In this document: in pieces, positions 10,923 through 20,268 of the stretch
How positions within the stretch are numbered: position 1 is the first letter of the stretch
Layout: every line of letters begins with the position of its first letter
Source of the DNA: Pseudomonadota bacterium
GTDB lineage: Bacteria > Chloroflexota > Ktedonobacteria > Ktedonobacterales > JADMIN01
Reading direction: 5' to 3'
Assembly (NCBI GenBank): GCA_021324535.1
Contig: JAJPIU010000065.1
Location: 1 to 62,482, forward strand
DNA length: 62,482 bases
Translations under genes and position numbers: made by a program
Notes under the pieces: model-generated
The model's database searches: none
Told to the model about the DNA's origin: nothing
What the model saw: only the letters and a program-made list of their open reading frames with translations

Positions 10923-11130
10923 GACCAGTTACGTTCTCATTGTGGTGGGTATCATCGTACTCATCATCGGTGGGATCAACCATTTCGTCCACTTTACAAC
11001 GCTCAACCATTTTGCGCTCTATGCTGGGGGCCTGGGCATCATCATCGCCATCATCGGCGCTGTGCTGTTGTTCATGTCCAGCGGGCAGAGCAACAAATCA
11101 GGCAGCAGCAATCCGCCTGTATGGGGATAA
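10923..11130 (+). CDS. Small membrane protein
   Basis: MTSYVLIVVGIIVLIIGGINHFVHFTTLNHFALYAGGLGIIIAIIGAVLLFMSSG: two TM helices; the longer listed ORF start is probably not used. Confidence 0.55.
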
Positions 11131-11285
11131 CATCCTGAGGTAGCTCTGGGAGCGATCATCCAGGCGCCAGCAGGATCACTACAACACCTGCGCTCGCCCA
11201 TCTTTGGAGAGGCGCAGGCTCATTGCATACCTCGCAGAGGATTTGACAGGTAGTGGAGATCACCTCTCTGAAGGGCAATCGTCTT

Positions 11286-13217
11286 ATGGATCGGATAGAT
11301 CGTTTCGAGCGATATGATCGCCCGCCCCACTCTGCGCCCTTTGGGGGCGGATACTCCCAACAGGACTATCAACCTGCGTATCCGCTACCCCATGTCGCCA
11401 CCGATGAGCGACGCGCCTGGGAAGTGGATGCCGCGCCGCCAGCCGCGCCGCCAGCCTGGCGCTCAAACATGCCTACTGCGCCTTCACGTGACCGTCAATC
11501 CACCTACGGAGGACAGACGCCGCAGCGCCCACCCATGAGGCCAACGCTTCAAGGGCGGCTGCGCCAGGTATGGGATGACTTCAAGCTCGGCTTGCGCATC
11601 ACACCCCTGATGACCTACCTCGATTGGGCGCTCTCCGCTGCGCTAGGGATAACTGCCCTGTTGGTTGGCTCGTACAACGCCGATACCGTCAGCATTTGGT
11701 ATGACGAATCCTGGTCATATGGCGTCGCCACGATCCCGGTCAGCGGCATGATTCACTATTTCCTTTCCGGCTTCGAAAATATGATGTCGTATTTTCTGTT
11801 CGTACACTTCTGGCTCAAACTTGCCGCATTCCTTGGTGTCCAGCCAAATGAACTCTATTTGCGCGTGCCCTCGGTGCTCGCCATCGCACTGAGTGTTGTC
11901 GTACTCTATCACTTCGGACGGCGTTTCTTTGGGCGCGTGGCGGGGCTGGTCGCTGCGGTCTGTTATCTACTCAACTTTACCGTGCTCTACGACGCGCAGC
12001 AGGCGCGCTCCTACGCCCTCGAAATGTTGTTTGTCATCCTCAGTTGGTATGCGCTGCTGGTGGCGCTCTCAGCCAATGAGCAGTCCGGGCGGAGCGCGCG
12101 CATACGATGGCTGCTCTACATCGCAGCTACCATCCTCTGTGTGTATACCCACCTCTTCACCGTGCTGGTGATCGCAACGCAGGCGCTGGCATTGGGCTTT
12201 CTGCTGGTGACGCCTGGGCCGTGGCGTGAGCGTACCCGCGCCGCCTTGAAGCCGCTCATCGCCAGCTTTGTGGGCATTGGCGTGTGTTCGTTACCCATCC
12301 TGGCAATCGCGTTTCTGAAAGGCGACCCCAATAGCTGGGTGCCTGTTCCTACCCCAAAAGATATCTACACGTTGTTGCTCATCCTTACCGAGGGCAACAT
12401 CACCATGTCGCTCTGGTATCTTAGCGCCGGGTTGATTGTGCTGGGGCTGCTCATTGCCGCGCTGAACCAGACCTCACTGATCAAGCGGATGGACACCTGG
12501 AAGTTGCAGTTGGGATCGCGCCAGGCCGAGGGCAAACGTCCGCTGACGATTGACCTTGCGCCCGTCCGCGCGCCTAGCTCAGGCGTCAGTGTCATCATCT
12601 TCTGGATGGCTGGGCCGATCCTGCTCAGCTATATCACTACACAGAAAGCCATTGGGCAGCACTTTTTTTATCCGCGCTACGAGAATGTTGTGGTTCCTGC
12701 GTTGTGTCTGCTCGTTGGTATTGGCATCTCGTCGTTGCGCTGGCGCGTGGCGCAGGTGGGCCTGGGAGCGCTGCTGCTCGTCCTGCTGATTCAGTCCACG
12801 CCGTATTACTACCAGCATGCGCAGATTCAGGATTTTCGCACTCCCGTGTTATGGCTCAAAGCGCACTACCAGTCAGGGGACGGCATTGTCTGCGCGGGCA
12901 GCTATTCGTGCGCTATGCCTACGCTGTACTACTTGCAGGTCTACCCGCCTAAGACAGCGCAGTTTGATGATAACTCGCCCGGCGCATTCTCCTGGGCCAC
13001 GCGCCATAGCGTCGCGGCAGACCCGGCCACGCTGGCAAACTATTCGGCGCAGCATACACGGGTATTTGTCGTAGCGTTTGGCTCTAGCGCAATAGTGGCG
13101 CCCATCTTACAGTGGTATGCAACGCATTACCCGCAGATTGGCCGCATGCTCACACGCACAGTTTCAGTCTATCTCTACGACACCTCTGCGCCGCCAAAGG
13201 CAAGTGGAGGGGGCTGA
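11286..13217 (+). CDS. Glycosyltransferase family 39-like membrane protein
   Basis: About 643 aa, multi-TM; DTVSIWYDESWSYGVATIPVSGMIHYFLSGFENMMSYFLFVHFWLKL resembles PMT/ArnT-type first loop. Confidence 0.75.
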   Translation: MDRIDRFERYDRPPHSAPFGGGYSQQDYQPAYPLPHVATDERRAWEVDAAPPAAPPAWRSNMPTAPSRDRQSTYGGQTPQRPPMRPTLQGRLRQVWDDFKLGLRITPLMTYLDWALSAALGITALLVGSYNADTVSIWYDESWSYGVATIPVSGMIHYFLSGFENMMSYFLFVHFWLKLAAFLGVQPNELYLRVPSVLAIALSVVVLYHFGRRFFGRVAGLVAAVCYLLNFTVLYDAQQARSYALEMLFVILSWYALLVALSANEQSGRSARIRWLLYIAATILCVYTHLFTVLVIATQALALGFLLVTPGPWRERTRAALKPLIASFVGIGVCSLPILAIAFLKGDPNSWVPVPTPKDIYTLLLILTEGNITMSLWYLSAGLIVLGLLIAALNQTSLIKRMDTWKLQLGSRQAEGKRPLTIDLAPVRAPSSGVSVIIFWMAGPILLSYITTQKAIGQHFFYPRYENVVVPALCLLVGIGISSLRWRVAQVGLGALLLVLLIQSTPYYYQHAQIQDFRTPVLWLKAHYQSGDGIVCAGSYSCAMPTLYYLQVYPPKTAQFDDNSPGAFSWATRHSVAADPATLANYSAQHTRVFVVAFGSSAIVAPILQWYATHYPQIGRMLTRTVSVYLYDTSAPPKASGGG

Positions 13218-13225
13218 GCCTGCAT

Positions 13226-14041
13226 TTAGATGGGCAAACGTGTCATGGCGAATCCCGGTAGCGCCTGTATGCCTGCCATCACCAGCCGCCACCAGCCCGG
13301 AACGTAAACAACCTCCGGCCCGCGCTCACAGGCGTCCGCGATGCGCCGCGCCGCCGCCTCAGCCGAGATGACCATCGGGCGGGGAGGGTGCGTATCGGCC
13401 AACATGGCCGTCGCCACATAACCCGGCTTCACCGTCACCACGCGAATGCCCGATCCGTAGCGTGCATGCAGACGATAGCGTAGTGATTCGAGGTAGGTGG
13501 AAAGCGCAGCCTTGCTTGCCATATAGGCGCCATTGCCACGACGCCCACGGTCGCCCGCTACGGATGAAACGCCCACCAGCGCGCCATGCCCGCTCTGGAT
13601 GAAGGTGGTCGCGCCCAGGCCAAGCCAGCGCATGGCCCCAATCGTGTTCGTTTCCAGCATGGCGCGCTCATCCTCGAAGCTCCATACGTCATTGCCTTCA
13701 GACGCAGGCATTACCCCGGCCACATAGATCAATGTGCGCAGGGTTGCGCCGTTCTCTTCGAATTGCTGGAGGATATGCGCATAGAGGTCGGGTGCGGCGG
13801 CGTAGTCGCGCACATCGTGCGAATAGGCGTGAGCGACCTCGGTGTTGGCGCGTTGATTGATCTCAACGGAGAGCGTATCGAGCGCGGAAGCGCGACGAGC
13901 AAGTAGCGCCAGTGTATAGCCACGCGCCGCCAGTTCCCGCGCCAGCGCCGCGCCGATCCCACTCGATGCGCCGACGATGAGCGCGCCTGGGCTTTGGATA
14001 GGTATATCTTGCTCGGATGTCGTCAACTGCGTAACTCTCAT
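13226..14041 (-). CDS. Short-chain dehydrogenase/reductase
   Basis: VGASSGIGAALARELAARG, YVAGVMP, GVSSVAGDRGRRGNGAYMASKAALSTYLESLR. Confidence 0.9.
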   Translation of the reverse strand: MRVTQLTTSEQDIPIQSPGALIVGASSGIGAALARELAARGYTLALLARRASALDTLSVEINQRANTEVAHAYSHDVRDYAAAPDLYAHILQQFEENGATLRTLIYVAGVMPASEGNDVWSFEDERAMLETNTIGAMRWLGLGATTFIQSGHGALVGVSSVAGDRGRRGNGAYMASKAALSTYLESLRYRLHARYGSGIRVVTVKPGYVATAMLADTHPPRPMVISAEAAARRIADACERGPEVVYVPGWWRLVMAGIQALPGFAMTRLPI

Positions 14042-14290
14042 ACTTCTCGTTTTTCCACTCCTCTCACGAATCTTTCATCCCGGCGTCCTATCCTAGCATA
14101 ACGGATGGTGTGCAAGGCAGCAGAGCGCAACAAGCGTTCCTTTGCCGATACAACATGCGCGCGCCAGAATGATGTATGATAGGGAAAACATCCTCCCTAT
14201 CGTGTAAACAACCAATCGCCCGCTGGCGCGTACACCATAGCACAGACACTGCTCCCGCGCCACATCCGATACGAATTGCAAGGGTACTCT

Positions 14291-15667
14291 ATGCCAAAAA
14301 CCACCACCACTTATGTCTGCCAGCAGTGCGGCTTCGAGAGCGCCAAATGGATGGGCCGTTGCCCCGACTGTGGCGAGTGGAACACCTTCATCGAGACGGT
14401 GACGCAGCCACGCCGCACAGGCGCTGGTTCGCGCACGGGCAGCCTAGCGGGCGCGGCGCCAATCCCACTGCCCCAGGTGGCGGCGCTTGCCGAACGTCGC
14501 CGCGCCACCGGCTCCGCTGAGTTCGACCGTGTGCTTGGGGGCGGGCTAGTCCCCGGTTCGCTGATACTGCTGGGCGGAGATCCTGGTATTGGAAAAAGCA
14601 CGCTTGCTTTATCTGTTATTGGATATATTGCGACAGGCGGCGACGAGACCCTCTACGTCTCGGCGGAGGAATCGCCTCAACAGGTGAAGCTGCGCGCCGA
14701 ACGCATGGGCATCACGACGCCAAATCTCTATCTCTTGGCAGCCACCGAGATTGACGCGATCATCGAGCAGATCGAGCGGATGCGCCCGGCGCTGGTGGTG
14801 GTAGACTCCATTCAGACCGTGGCCTCGCCGCAGATCGAGTCGGCGCCGGGGAGTGTGAGCCAGGTGCGGGACTGCACCATGCGCCTGATGCGCGTGGCGA
14901 AAAGCACACATACGCCAGTCTGCATCATCGGACATGTGACCAAAGAGGGAACCGTCGCCGGGCCGCGCACCCTCGAACATATGGTGGACGCCGTGCTCTA
15001 CCTCGAAGGCGAACGCTTTCATAGCTATCGCCTGTTGCGAGGAGTCAAGAACCGCTTCGGGGCCACAAATGAGGTGGGTGTCTTCGAGATGCGCGGCGAG
15101 GGGATGGTGGATGTCGCCAATCCATCTGGCCTGTTTCTTTCCGAGGGGCGTGGCCAGGCCAGCGGGTCAGCCGTCTTGGTTAGCATGGAGGGAACGCGCC
15201 CGCTGTTGGTGGAGGCACAGGCGCTGGTCACGAACGCCGCATACGGTGTGCCGCATGTCACGGCAACGGGCATAGACCGCAACAGGCTTCAGATGTTGCT
15301 TGCCGTGTTGACGAAGCGTGTGGGGTTGGCGCTTGGCACGCAAGACGTCTATGTCAATATCGCTGGCGGCTTTGAGCTGAGCGAACCGGCGGTTGACCTT
15401 GGCGTGGCGGTCGCCATTGCGTCGAGCTTTCTCGAACGGCGTGTGGCTCCTGACTTGGCGCTGGTGGGCGAGGTTGGCCTAGGCGGCGAACTTCGCAGCG
15501 TGACCCGCGCCGACCAACGAGCGCGCGAGGCGCTCAAACTCGGCTTCACCCGTTGTATTTTCCCAAAGCAACCCTCGGATGGGGATGTTGAAACGACTTC
15601 TGGCGCCGAAAGTGAGGTAGTACGGGCCGCCACGCTCTCCGCTGCCCTTGAGCTGGCTTTAGAATAG
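14291..15667 (+). CDS. radA: DNA repair protein RadA
   Basis: Zn finger CQQCGFESAKWMGRCPDCGEWNT, GGDPGIGKST, KNRFGATNEVGVFEM, C-terminal Lon-like domain. Confidence 0.96.
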   Translation: MPKTTTTYVCQQCGFESAKWMGRCPDCGEWNTFIETVTQPRRTGAGSRTGSLAGAAPIPLPQVAALAERRRATGSAEFDRVLGGGLVPGSLILLGGDPGIGKSTLALSVIGYIATGGDETLYVSAEESPQQVKLRAERMGITTPNLYLLAATEIDAIIEQIERMRPALVVVDSIQTVASPQIESAPGSVSQVRDCTMRLMRVAKSTHTPVCIIGHVTKEGTVAGPRTLEHMVDAVLYLEGERFHSYRLLRGVKNRFGATNEVGVFEMRGEGMVDVANPSGLFLSEGRGQASGSAVLVSMEGTRPLLVEAQALVTNAAYGVPHVTATGIDRNRLQMLLAVLTKRVGLALGTQDVYVNIAGGFELSEPAVDLGVAVAIASSFLERRVAPDLALVGEVGLGGELRSVTRADQRAREALKLGFTRCIFPKQPSDGDVETTSGAESEVVRAATLSAALELALE

Positions 15668-15783
15668 CAACCTGGCGGTGAGGGCAACGGGATTTTAGGG
15701 GGATTCCACACGCAAACCACCAATTTCTCGACAAGAATATGGTACACTTAACTCTATGGTGTGCAAGGTAAGGAGGGGTGTTC

Positions 15784-16974
15784 ATGTCTGGCAGAACGAT
15801 TGCGCGCGCAGCCGCCTTCGTCGTCGCCACGGCTGTGGCGCTTGATATTGGATTCAATCTGAGTAACGCGAAAGTTTTTCCGATCACTCTGCCCTGGGAG
15901 GCAGTGGTGGGGGGCGCGCTTGTTTTCGGAATTATCGCGGTATGGGCGACACCATACCTGATTATTGCCCCTTACCACTGGCTTCGTGAGCAAATTCGCA
16001 AGGTGGAGGTCAGCGACCTGATCGCCGGAGTCATTGGGTTGGTTGTTGGCTTGTTCATCGCGGTATTGCTTGGGATTCCATTAGGGCAGGTGCGCGTTTT
16101 TGATATTGCCACCTGGGCGCCGTTGGCGGTGGCCGTGGTCTGTGGCTATCTGGGCATTGCCATCGCAGTGATGCGCCGCAATGACTTCTCGCATCTGGCG
16201 GCCTCGATGTTTGCTGGGCGGGCAGCCAAACGCGCGGCGCGTGAGGCGCAGGAACGCGAAGGCGAGGAACGCGACGAACACGAAGAACCAACCACCGGGC
16301 GTTTACGTGGTTTTGGCGCCTCAAAGAAAGCCGCCCGCAACAGCGATAAAATCCTGGTGGATACGAGCGCCATCATTGACGGACGCATCGCCGACATCTG
16401 CCAGACGGGCTTCGTCAGCGGCACGCTGGTGATTCCGCGCTTCGTGCTGGAGGAACTCCAGCATATCGCCGACTCCGCCGACTCGCTGCGGCGCAACCGT
16501 GGCCGACGTGGGCTTGAGATTCTGCAACGGCTGCAAAAAGACGAACTGGCTCCTGTGGAGATCTCCGACGCCGACGCCGACACGCCTGAGGTGGACGCCA
16601 AGCTGGTGAAGCTGGCGCGCCAGTGGCGTTGCCCCATCATTACCAACGACTTCAACCTCAACCGCGTCGCAGAGTTGCAGGGCGTGAAAGTGCTCAACAT
16701 CAACGAGCTTGCCCATGCGGTCAAGCCAATCTTGCTGCCGGGTGAAGACATGATGATCAAGATCATGCAGGAAGGCAAAGAGGTTGGCCAGGGCGTCGGC
16801 TACCTGGATGATGGCACGATGATTGTCGTGGAAAACGGGCGTGCGTATATGCACAACACCATTGAGGTGACGGTGACGCGTGTCTTGCAGACCGTCGCCG
16901 GACGCATGATCTTTGCCCATCCCAAGCAAAACTCCGGCCCGCTTGCTTCAGTCCGCAAGACTGGCACAGCGTAA
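15784..16974 (+). CDS. PIN/TRAM domain membrane protein (YacL-like)
   Basis: N-terminal TM helices; PIN domain ILVDTSAIIDGRIADICQTGF...IITNDFNLNRVAEL; TRAM-like C-terminus. Confidence 0.92.
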   Translation: MSGRTIARAAAFVVATAVALDIGFNLSNAKVFPITLPWEAVVGGALVFGIIAVWATPYLIIAPYHWLREQIRKVEVSDLIAGVIGLVVGLFIAVLLGIPLGQVRVFDIATWAPLAVAVVCGYLGIAIAVMRRNDFSHLAASMFAGRAAKRAAREAQEREGEERDEHEEPTTGRLRGFGASKKAARNSDKILVDTSAIIDGRIADICQTGFVSGTLVIPRFVLEELQHIADSADSLRRNRGRRGLEILQRLQKDELAPVEISDADADTPEVDAKLVKLARQWRCPIITNDFNLNRVAELQGVKVLNINELAHAVKPILLPGEDMMIKIMQEGKEVGQGVGYLDDGTMIVVENGRAYMHNTIEVTVTRVLQTVAGRMIFAHPKQNSGPLASVRKTGTA

Positions 16975-17007
16975 GAGCGCAGGAGAAGCGAGGACGCCTG
17001 GATTGCT

Positions 17008-17817
17008 ATGGCCCAACATGTTGCGACACAGCCGACAGAGCCAGCGCAAACAGGCATCGTTTTGTTGGCGTGCGCCTGCCTTGCGCCTGATGATCCTGCG
17101 CTAATATGGGCGCCCTTTCGGGGGCGCCCTTTACTTGCGTGGTCGCTCATGACCTATGCCCAAACATTACCCGACGCGCCCATCATCCTGGTTGTAGATG
17201 ACGATCACTTGCCAATGGCTCACGATCTCTGCACTAAATTGGGCCTATCGCCAGCCATGCCACTCCCCATCAGTGAGTATGCGCGCAGGCGCGACGCCAC
17301 TTCAAGCGGGCTGGCGGCGTTACAGGCGCATCATCCTTCATGTGAGTGGGTGATCATCCATGAGGCTACACGTCCGCTCGTCACATCGCGCCTGATCGTT
17401 AGCGTCCTGGAACACGCCAGGCAAGCGGATTGCTCAGCCATCGCCAGCGAACCCGTGAAGGAGACGCTCAAGCGCATGACGCCTGGCGGCGATGGGCAGC
17501 CTGATCGCGTTGCTGAGACGCTGCCACGCGAACGGCTTGCGTGTGCGCAGACACCGCAGGTGTTTCGATTGGCTGATCTCGCACATGCGCTTGCTGTCTT
17601 ACTGGCAGACGTCGATCCGCCGGACGAGGCGACCATCGCCGCACTGGCCGGTCTGCCGATGCTGGCCGTTCCTGGCGATCACAGCAACCTGCGAGTCTCT
17701 TCCCAGGCTGACCTGCCTATCCTTGCCGCGCAGGCCGGGGCCACAAGCAGCAAAGTAGGAAGCCAAACGGAACCTATGAGCAGGAAGGCCTCATCTGGCT
17801 ACCGCGCCGAAGGATGA
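17008..17817 (+). CDS. IspD-like cytidylyltransferase with degenerate N-terminal signature
   Basis: IHEATRPLV, EPVKETLKR, CAQTPQVFR, PDEATIAALAG, GDHSNLRVSSQADL match IspD; the AAGxGxR...PK signature is missing. Confidence 0.7.
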   Translation: MAQHVATQPTEPAQTGIVLLACACLAPDDPALIWAPFRGRPLLAWSLMTYAQTLPDAPIILVVDDDHLPMAHDLCTKLGLSPAMPLPISEYARRRDATSSGLAALQAHHPSCEWVIIHEATRPLVTSRLIVSVLEHARQADCSAIASEPVKETLKRMTPGGDGQPDRVAETLPRERLACAQTPQVFRLADLAHALAVLLADVDPPDEATIAALAGLPMLAVPGDHSNLRVSSQADLPILAAQAGATSSKVGSQTEPMSRKASSGYRAEG

Positions 17818-18090
17818 GACCTCGCCATCATGCCAGTCGGGGTCGCTTTCGAGCAGCGAGCGCATCTGCTGGTAGCGGGCGCCCTGCGCGGGACTCTCCG
17901 CATTAGCGACATAGGCCGCTTTGCTCTCGAAGAGCACCGCCATATAGCACTCGCGCGGGTCTGCGTCCGTCCGATAGAGGTAGGTCGCGACAAAGCCCGG
18001 GACGTTTAGGGTTGTGAAATCGCGCAGGTGTTGGCTGAACTGCGCCTCCGCGCCTTGCCTGATACGCAGGCGGGCAACTGTTCCATACAT
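17791..18090 (-). CDS. Antibiotic biosynthesis monooxygenase-like (ABM fold) protein
   Basis: 99 aa; MYGTVARLRIRQGAEAQFSQHLRDF...VPGFVATYLYRTDADPRECYMAVLFESKAAYVANAESPAQ. Confidence 0.7.
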   Translation of the reverse strand: MYGTVARLRIRQGAEAQFSQHLRDFTTLNVPGFVATYLYRTDADPRECYMAVLFESKAAYVANAESPAQGARYQQMRSLLESDPDWHDGEVSSFGAVAR

Positions 18091-18213
18091 CGTGGTGTAT
18101 CCCTTTCTGTGCTCAAATGTGAACTGCTGTGAGCTGCTAGTATCCGGCGAAAAGCGTCCCCAGATGTGTTTGCTCTAGGGACGCCTGTGCAGTATCGCCG
18201 ATACTTTCAGCCG

Positions 18214-18414
18214 CTACCGCTGCGAGGCGGCGGGTTTCTCATCCGTCAGCATCTGGCGAAGTTGCTCGCGCAGTTCGGGCGTATCTTTATGCCCATGCCG
18301 CGCCACAGCGTGCGCCACTGCTGCGTCCAACACCTCGTTCTCTTCTCCCGAAATGGTGAGCGTGCATCCCACCTCATTTGGGATCGCCCGGCAATCAGCT
18401 ACTTTACGCGCCAT
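18214..18414 (-). CDS. DUF1059-like small protein
   Basis: MARKVADCRAIPNEVGCTLTISGEENEVLDAAVAHAVARHGHKDTPELREQLRQMLTDEK. Confidence 0.7.
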   Translation of the reverse strand: MARKVADCRAIPNEVGCTLTISGEENEVLDAAVAHAVARHGHKDTPELREQLRQMLTDEKPAASQR

Positions 18415-18499
18415 AGTGGTCTCCTTTTGCCCATTATAGGGATGGGTGCCTAACACCAACAACCAACGACGACAAACAACACAACTTGTGAATGATCCC

Positions 18500-19897
18500 C
18501 TACGAGCGTGTAGGCTTGATGTTTTGGTTCACGCGAAAGAAATTGGTGGGATCGTAGGTGTTCTTGACGGCCACCAGGCGTTCGTAGTTTTCCCGGTAGG
18601 AGGCTTCCACGCGATCCTGGCCTTCATCCATCATGAAATTCACATACGCGCCGCCCGCTGAGTAGGGATGGACATCTTCCCAGTATTGCCGCGCCCAGTT
18701 GGTGATGAGGTCTCGGTTGGCGGGATCGGCGTCAACTCCCACGATCACTTCTGCCCACGTCGCATCTCGATAGCTCCACGCCGTATCGTTCCTCCCCACC
18801 CGATGAGCCGCTCCATTCACCGGATAGAGGTGCATGGTTGATTGCCAGGTTGGCAACTGTGAGCCGTGCTTCACATGGAGAGCAATGGCTTCGTCACTGA
18901 GCTCGTTCATGAAGTCTGCCTTCCAATACCACTGAAGACCTCGTATGTAGAGCGCATCGAACATGCTCTGTAGCCCAGGATGAGAGATGGGGCCAACGAA
19001 ATCCAGCGCTGGCGGAAACTGCTCCCGGATCGGCTTGAAGGTTGCCTCTGCCTGCTCCATCGGCCCGGTGTAGCACCAGACGACCCCACACATGTTTTTG
19101 TTGTGAAGCGGCTCAGGAAACGGCGGCGCAGGCGGTACGATCAGGAAGGCGAAGAAGCCATTGAGGTCATCTGGCGCCTGCGTGATGAATTCGCGATACC
19201 ACCTCATCATCTCAGGCGCTTGCTCGATGTTCCACAGCATTGGGCCAGCATAGACGGTATGGACAGGATTCGCCTTGAACACAAACTCGGTGACGACGCC
19301 GAAGTTGCCGCCGCCCCCACGCAAGGCCCAGAACAGATCGGGATATTCCTGTTCGCTGGCATGGACAAAGCGACCGTCAGCCAGCACAACATCGGCGCCG
19401 AGCAGGTTGTCTATGGCGAGTCCATATTTGCGGGTCAGGTGCCCAAGACCGCCTCCCAGGGTGAGTCCGCCAACCCCAGTTGTCGAAATAATGCCGCTGG
19501 GAACGGCCAGGCTAAAAGCGTGGGTGGCGTGGTCAACATCACCCCATGTGCTTCCTCCCCCGACGCAGACAGTTTTAGATGCCGGGTCAACATGCACGTA
19601 GCGAATGAGTGAGAGATCGATGACCAGGCCATTATCACAGACTCCCAGACCCCCGGCGTTATGCCCGCCACCACGGATCGAAACCAGAAGATTGTTTTCG
19701 CGCCCGAAGTTGACCGCAGCAATGACATCGGCGACATCGGCGCAGCGTGCGATCACGGCAGGACGCCGATCAATCATGCCGTTGTAGACCTTACGGGCAG
19801 CATCATAGTCCGCATCGCCTGGTTGAATGACTTCTCCGCGTAGATTCGCTTTCAGCGCATCAGTGTTGACGGCGTGCGTCGTTTGTGTTGACGCCAT
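18500..19897 (-). CDS. FAD-binding (berberine-bridge/PCMH-type) oxidoreductase
   Basis: VSIRGGGHNAGGLGVCDNGLVIDLS (FAD-linking His), TTGVGGLTLGGGLGHLTRKYGLAIDNLLG, C-terminal BBE-like YRENYERLVAVKNTYDPTNFFRVNQNI. Confidence 0.93.
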   Translation of the reverse strand: MASTQTTHAVNTDALKANLRGEVIQPGDADYDAARKVYNGMIDRRPAVIARCADVADVIAAVNFGRENNLLVSIRGGGHNAGGLGVCDNGLVIDLSLIRYVHVDPASKTVCVGGGSTWGDVDHATHAFSLAVPSGIISTTGVGGLTLGGGLGHLTRKYGLAIDNLLGADVVLADGRFVHASEQEYPDLFWALRGGGGNFGVVTEFVFKANPVHTVYAGPMLWNIEQAPEMMRWYREFITQAPDDLNGFFAFLIVPPAPPFPEPLHNKNMCGVVWCYTGPMEQAEATFKPIREQFPPALDFVGPISHPGLQSMFDALYIRGLQWYWKADFMNELSDEAIALHVKHGSQLPTWQSTMHLYPVNGAAHRVGRNDTAWSYRDATWAEVIVGVDADPANRDLITNWARQYWEDVHPYSAGGAYVNFMMDEGQDRVEASYRENYERLVAVKNTYDPTNFFRVNQNIKPTRS

Positions 19898-20268
19898 GAT
19901 AGTTCTCTCCCTCCCAACTACTGCGAAATTGTGTCGCTCACTTCACGACATTTCGCTCCAAAACATTTCCCTGGTTCAAACCTTGTTCTTTCGCTTTCTT
20001 CCACCGTGCGCCCAGAGACGGTGAACCGGCCAGGTCAGGCCAAGTCTTAGGCAGACCTAAGAGTTGCCTATAGCATACCTATCCCGGAGGTGAGAATGAA
20101 TATCTTTCTTATCTCTTGGCAAGGATAAGTCGAAGACAAGAGAGGGCTTTCTTGTGCTATACTTGTTCTCATATGCGCGTGCAGGCGTGGGAAGATACGA
20201 TTGGGGTTGTCGCATCTTCCCTGAGGGGGCAATGCTTCCTCTCGCCATCAGAGATCTGCGAGGGCGCT

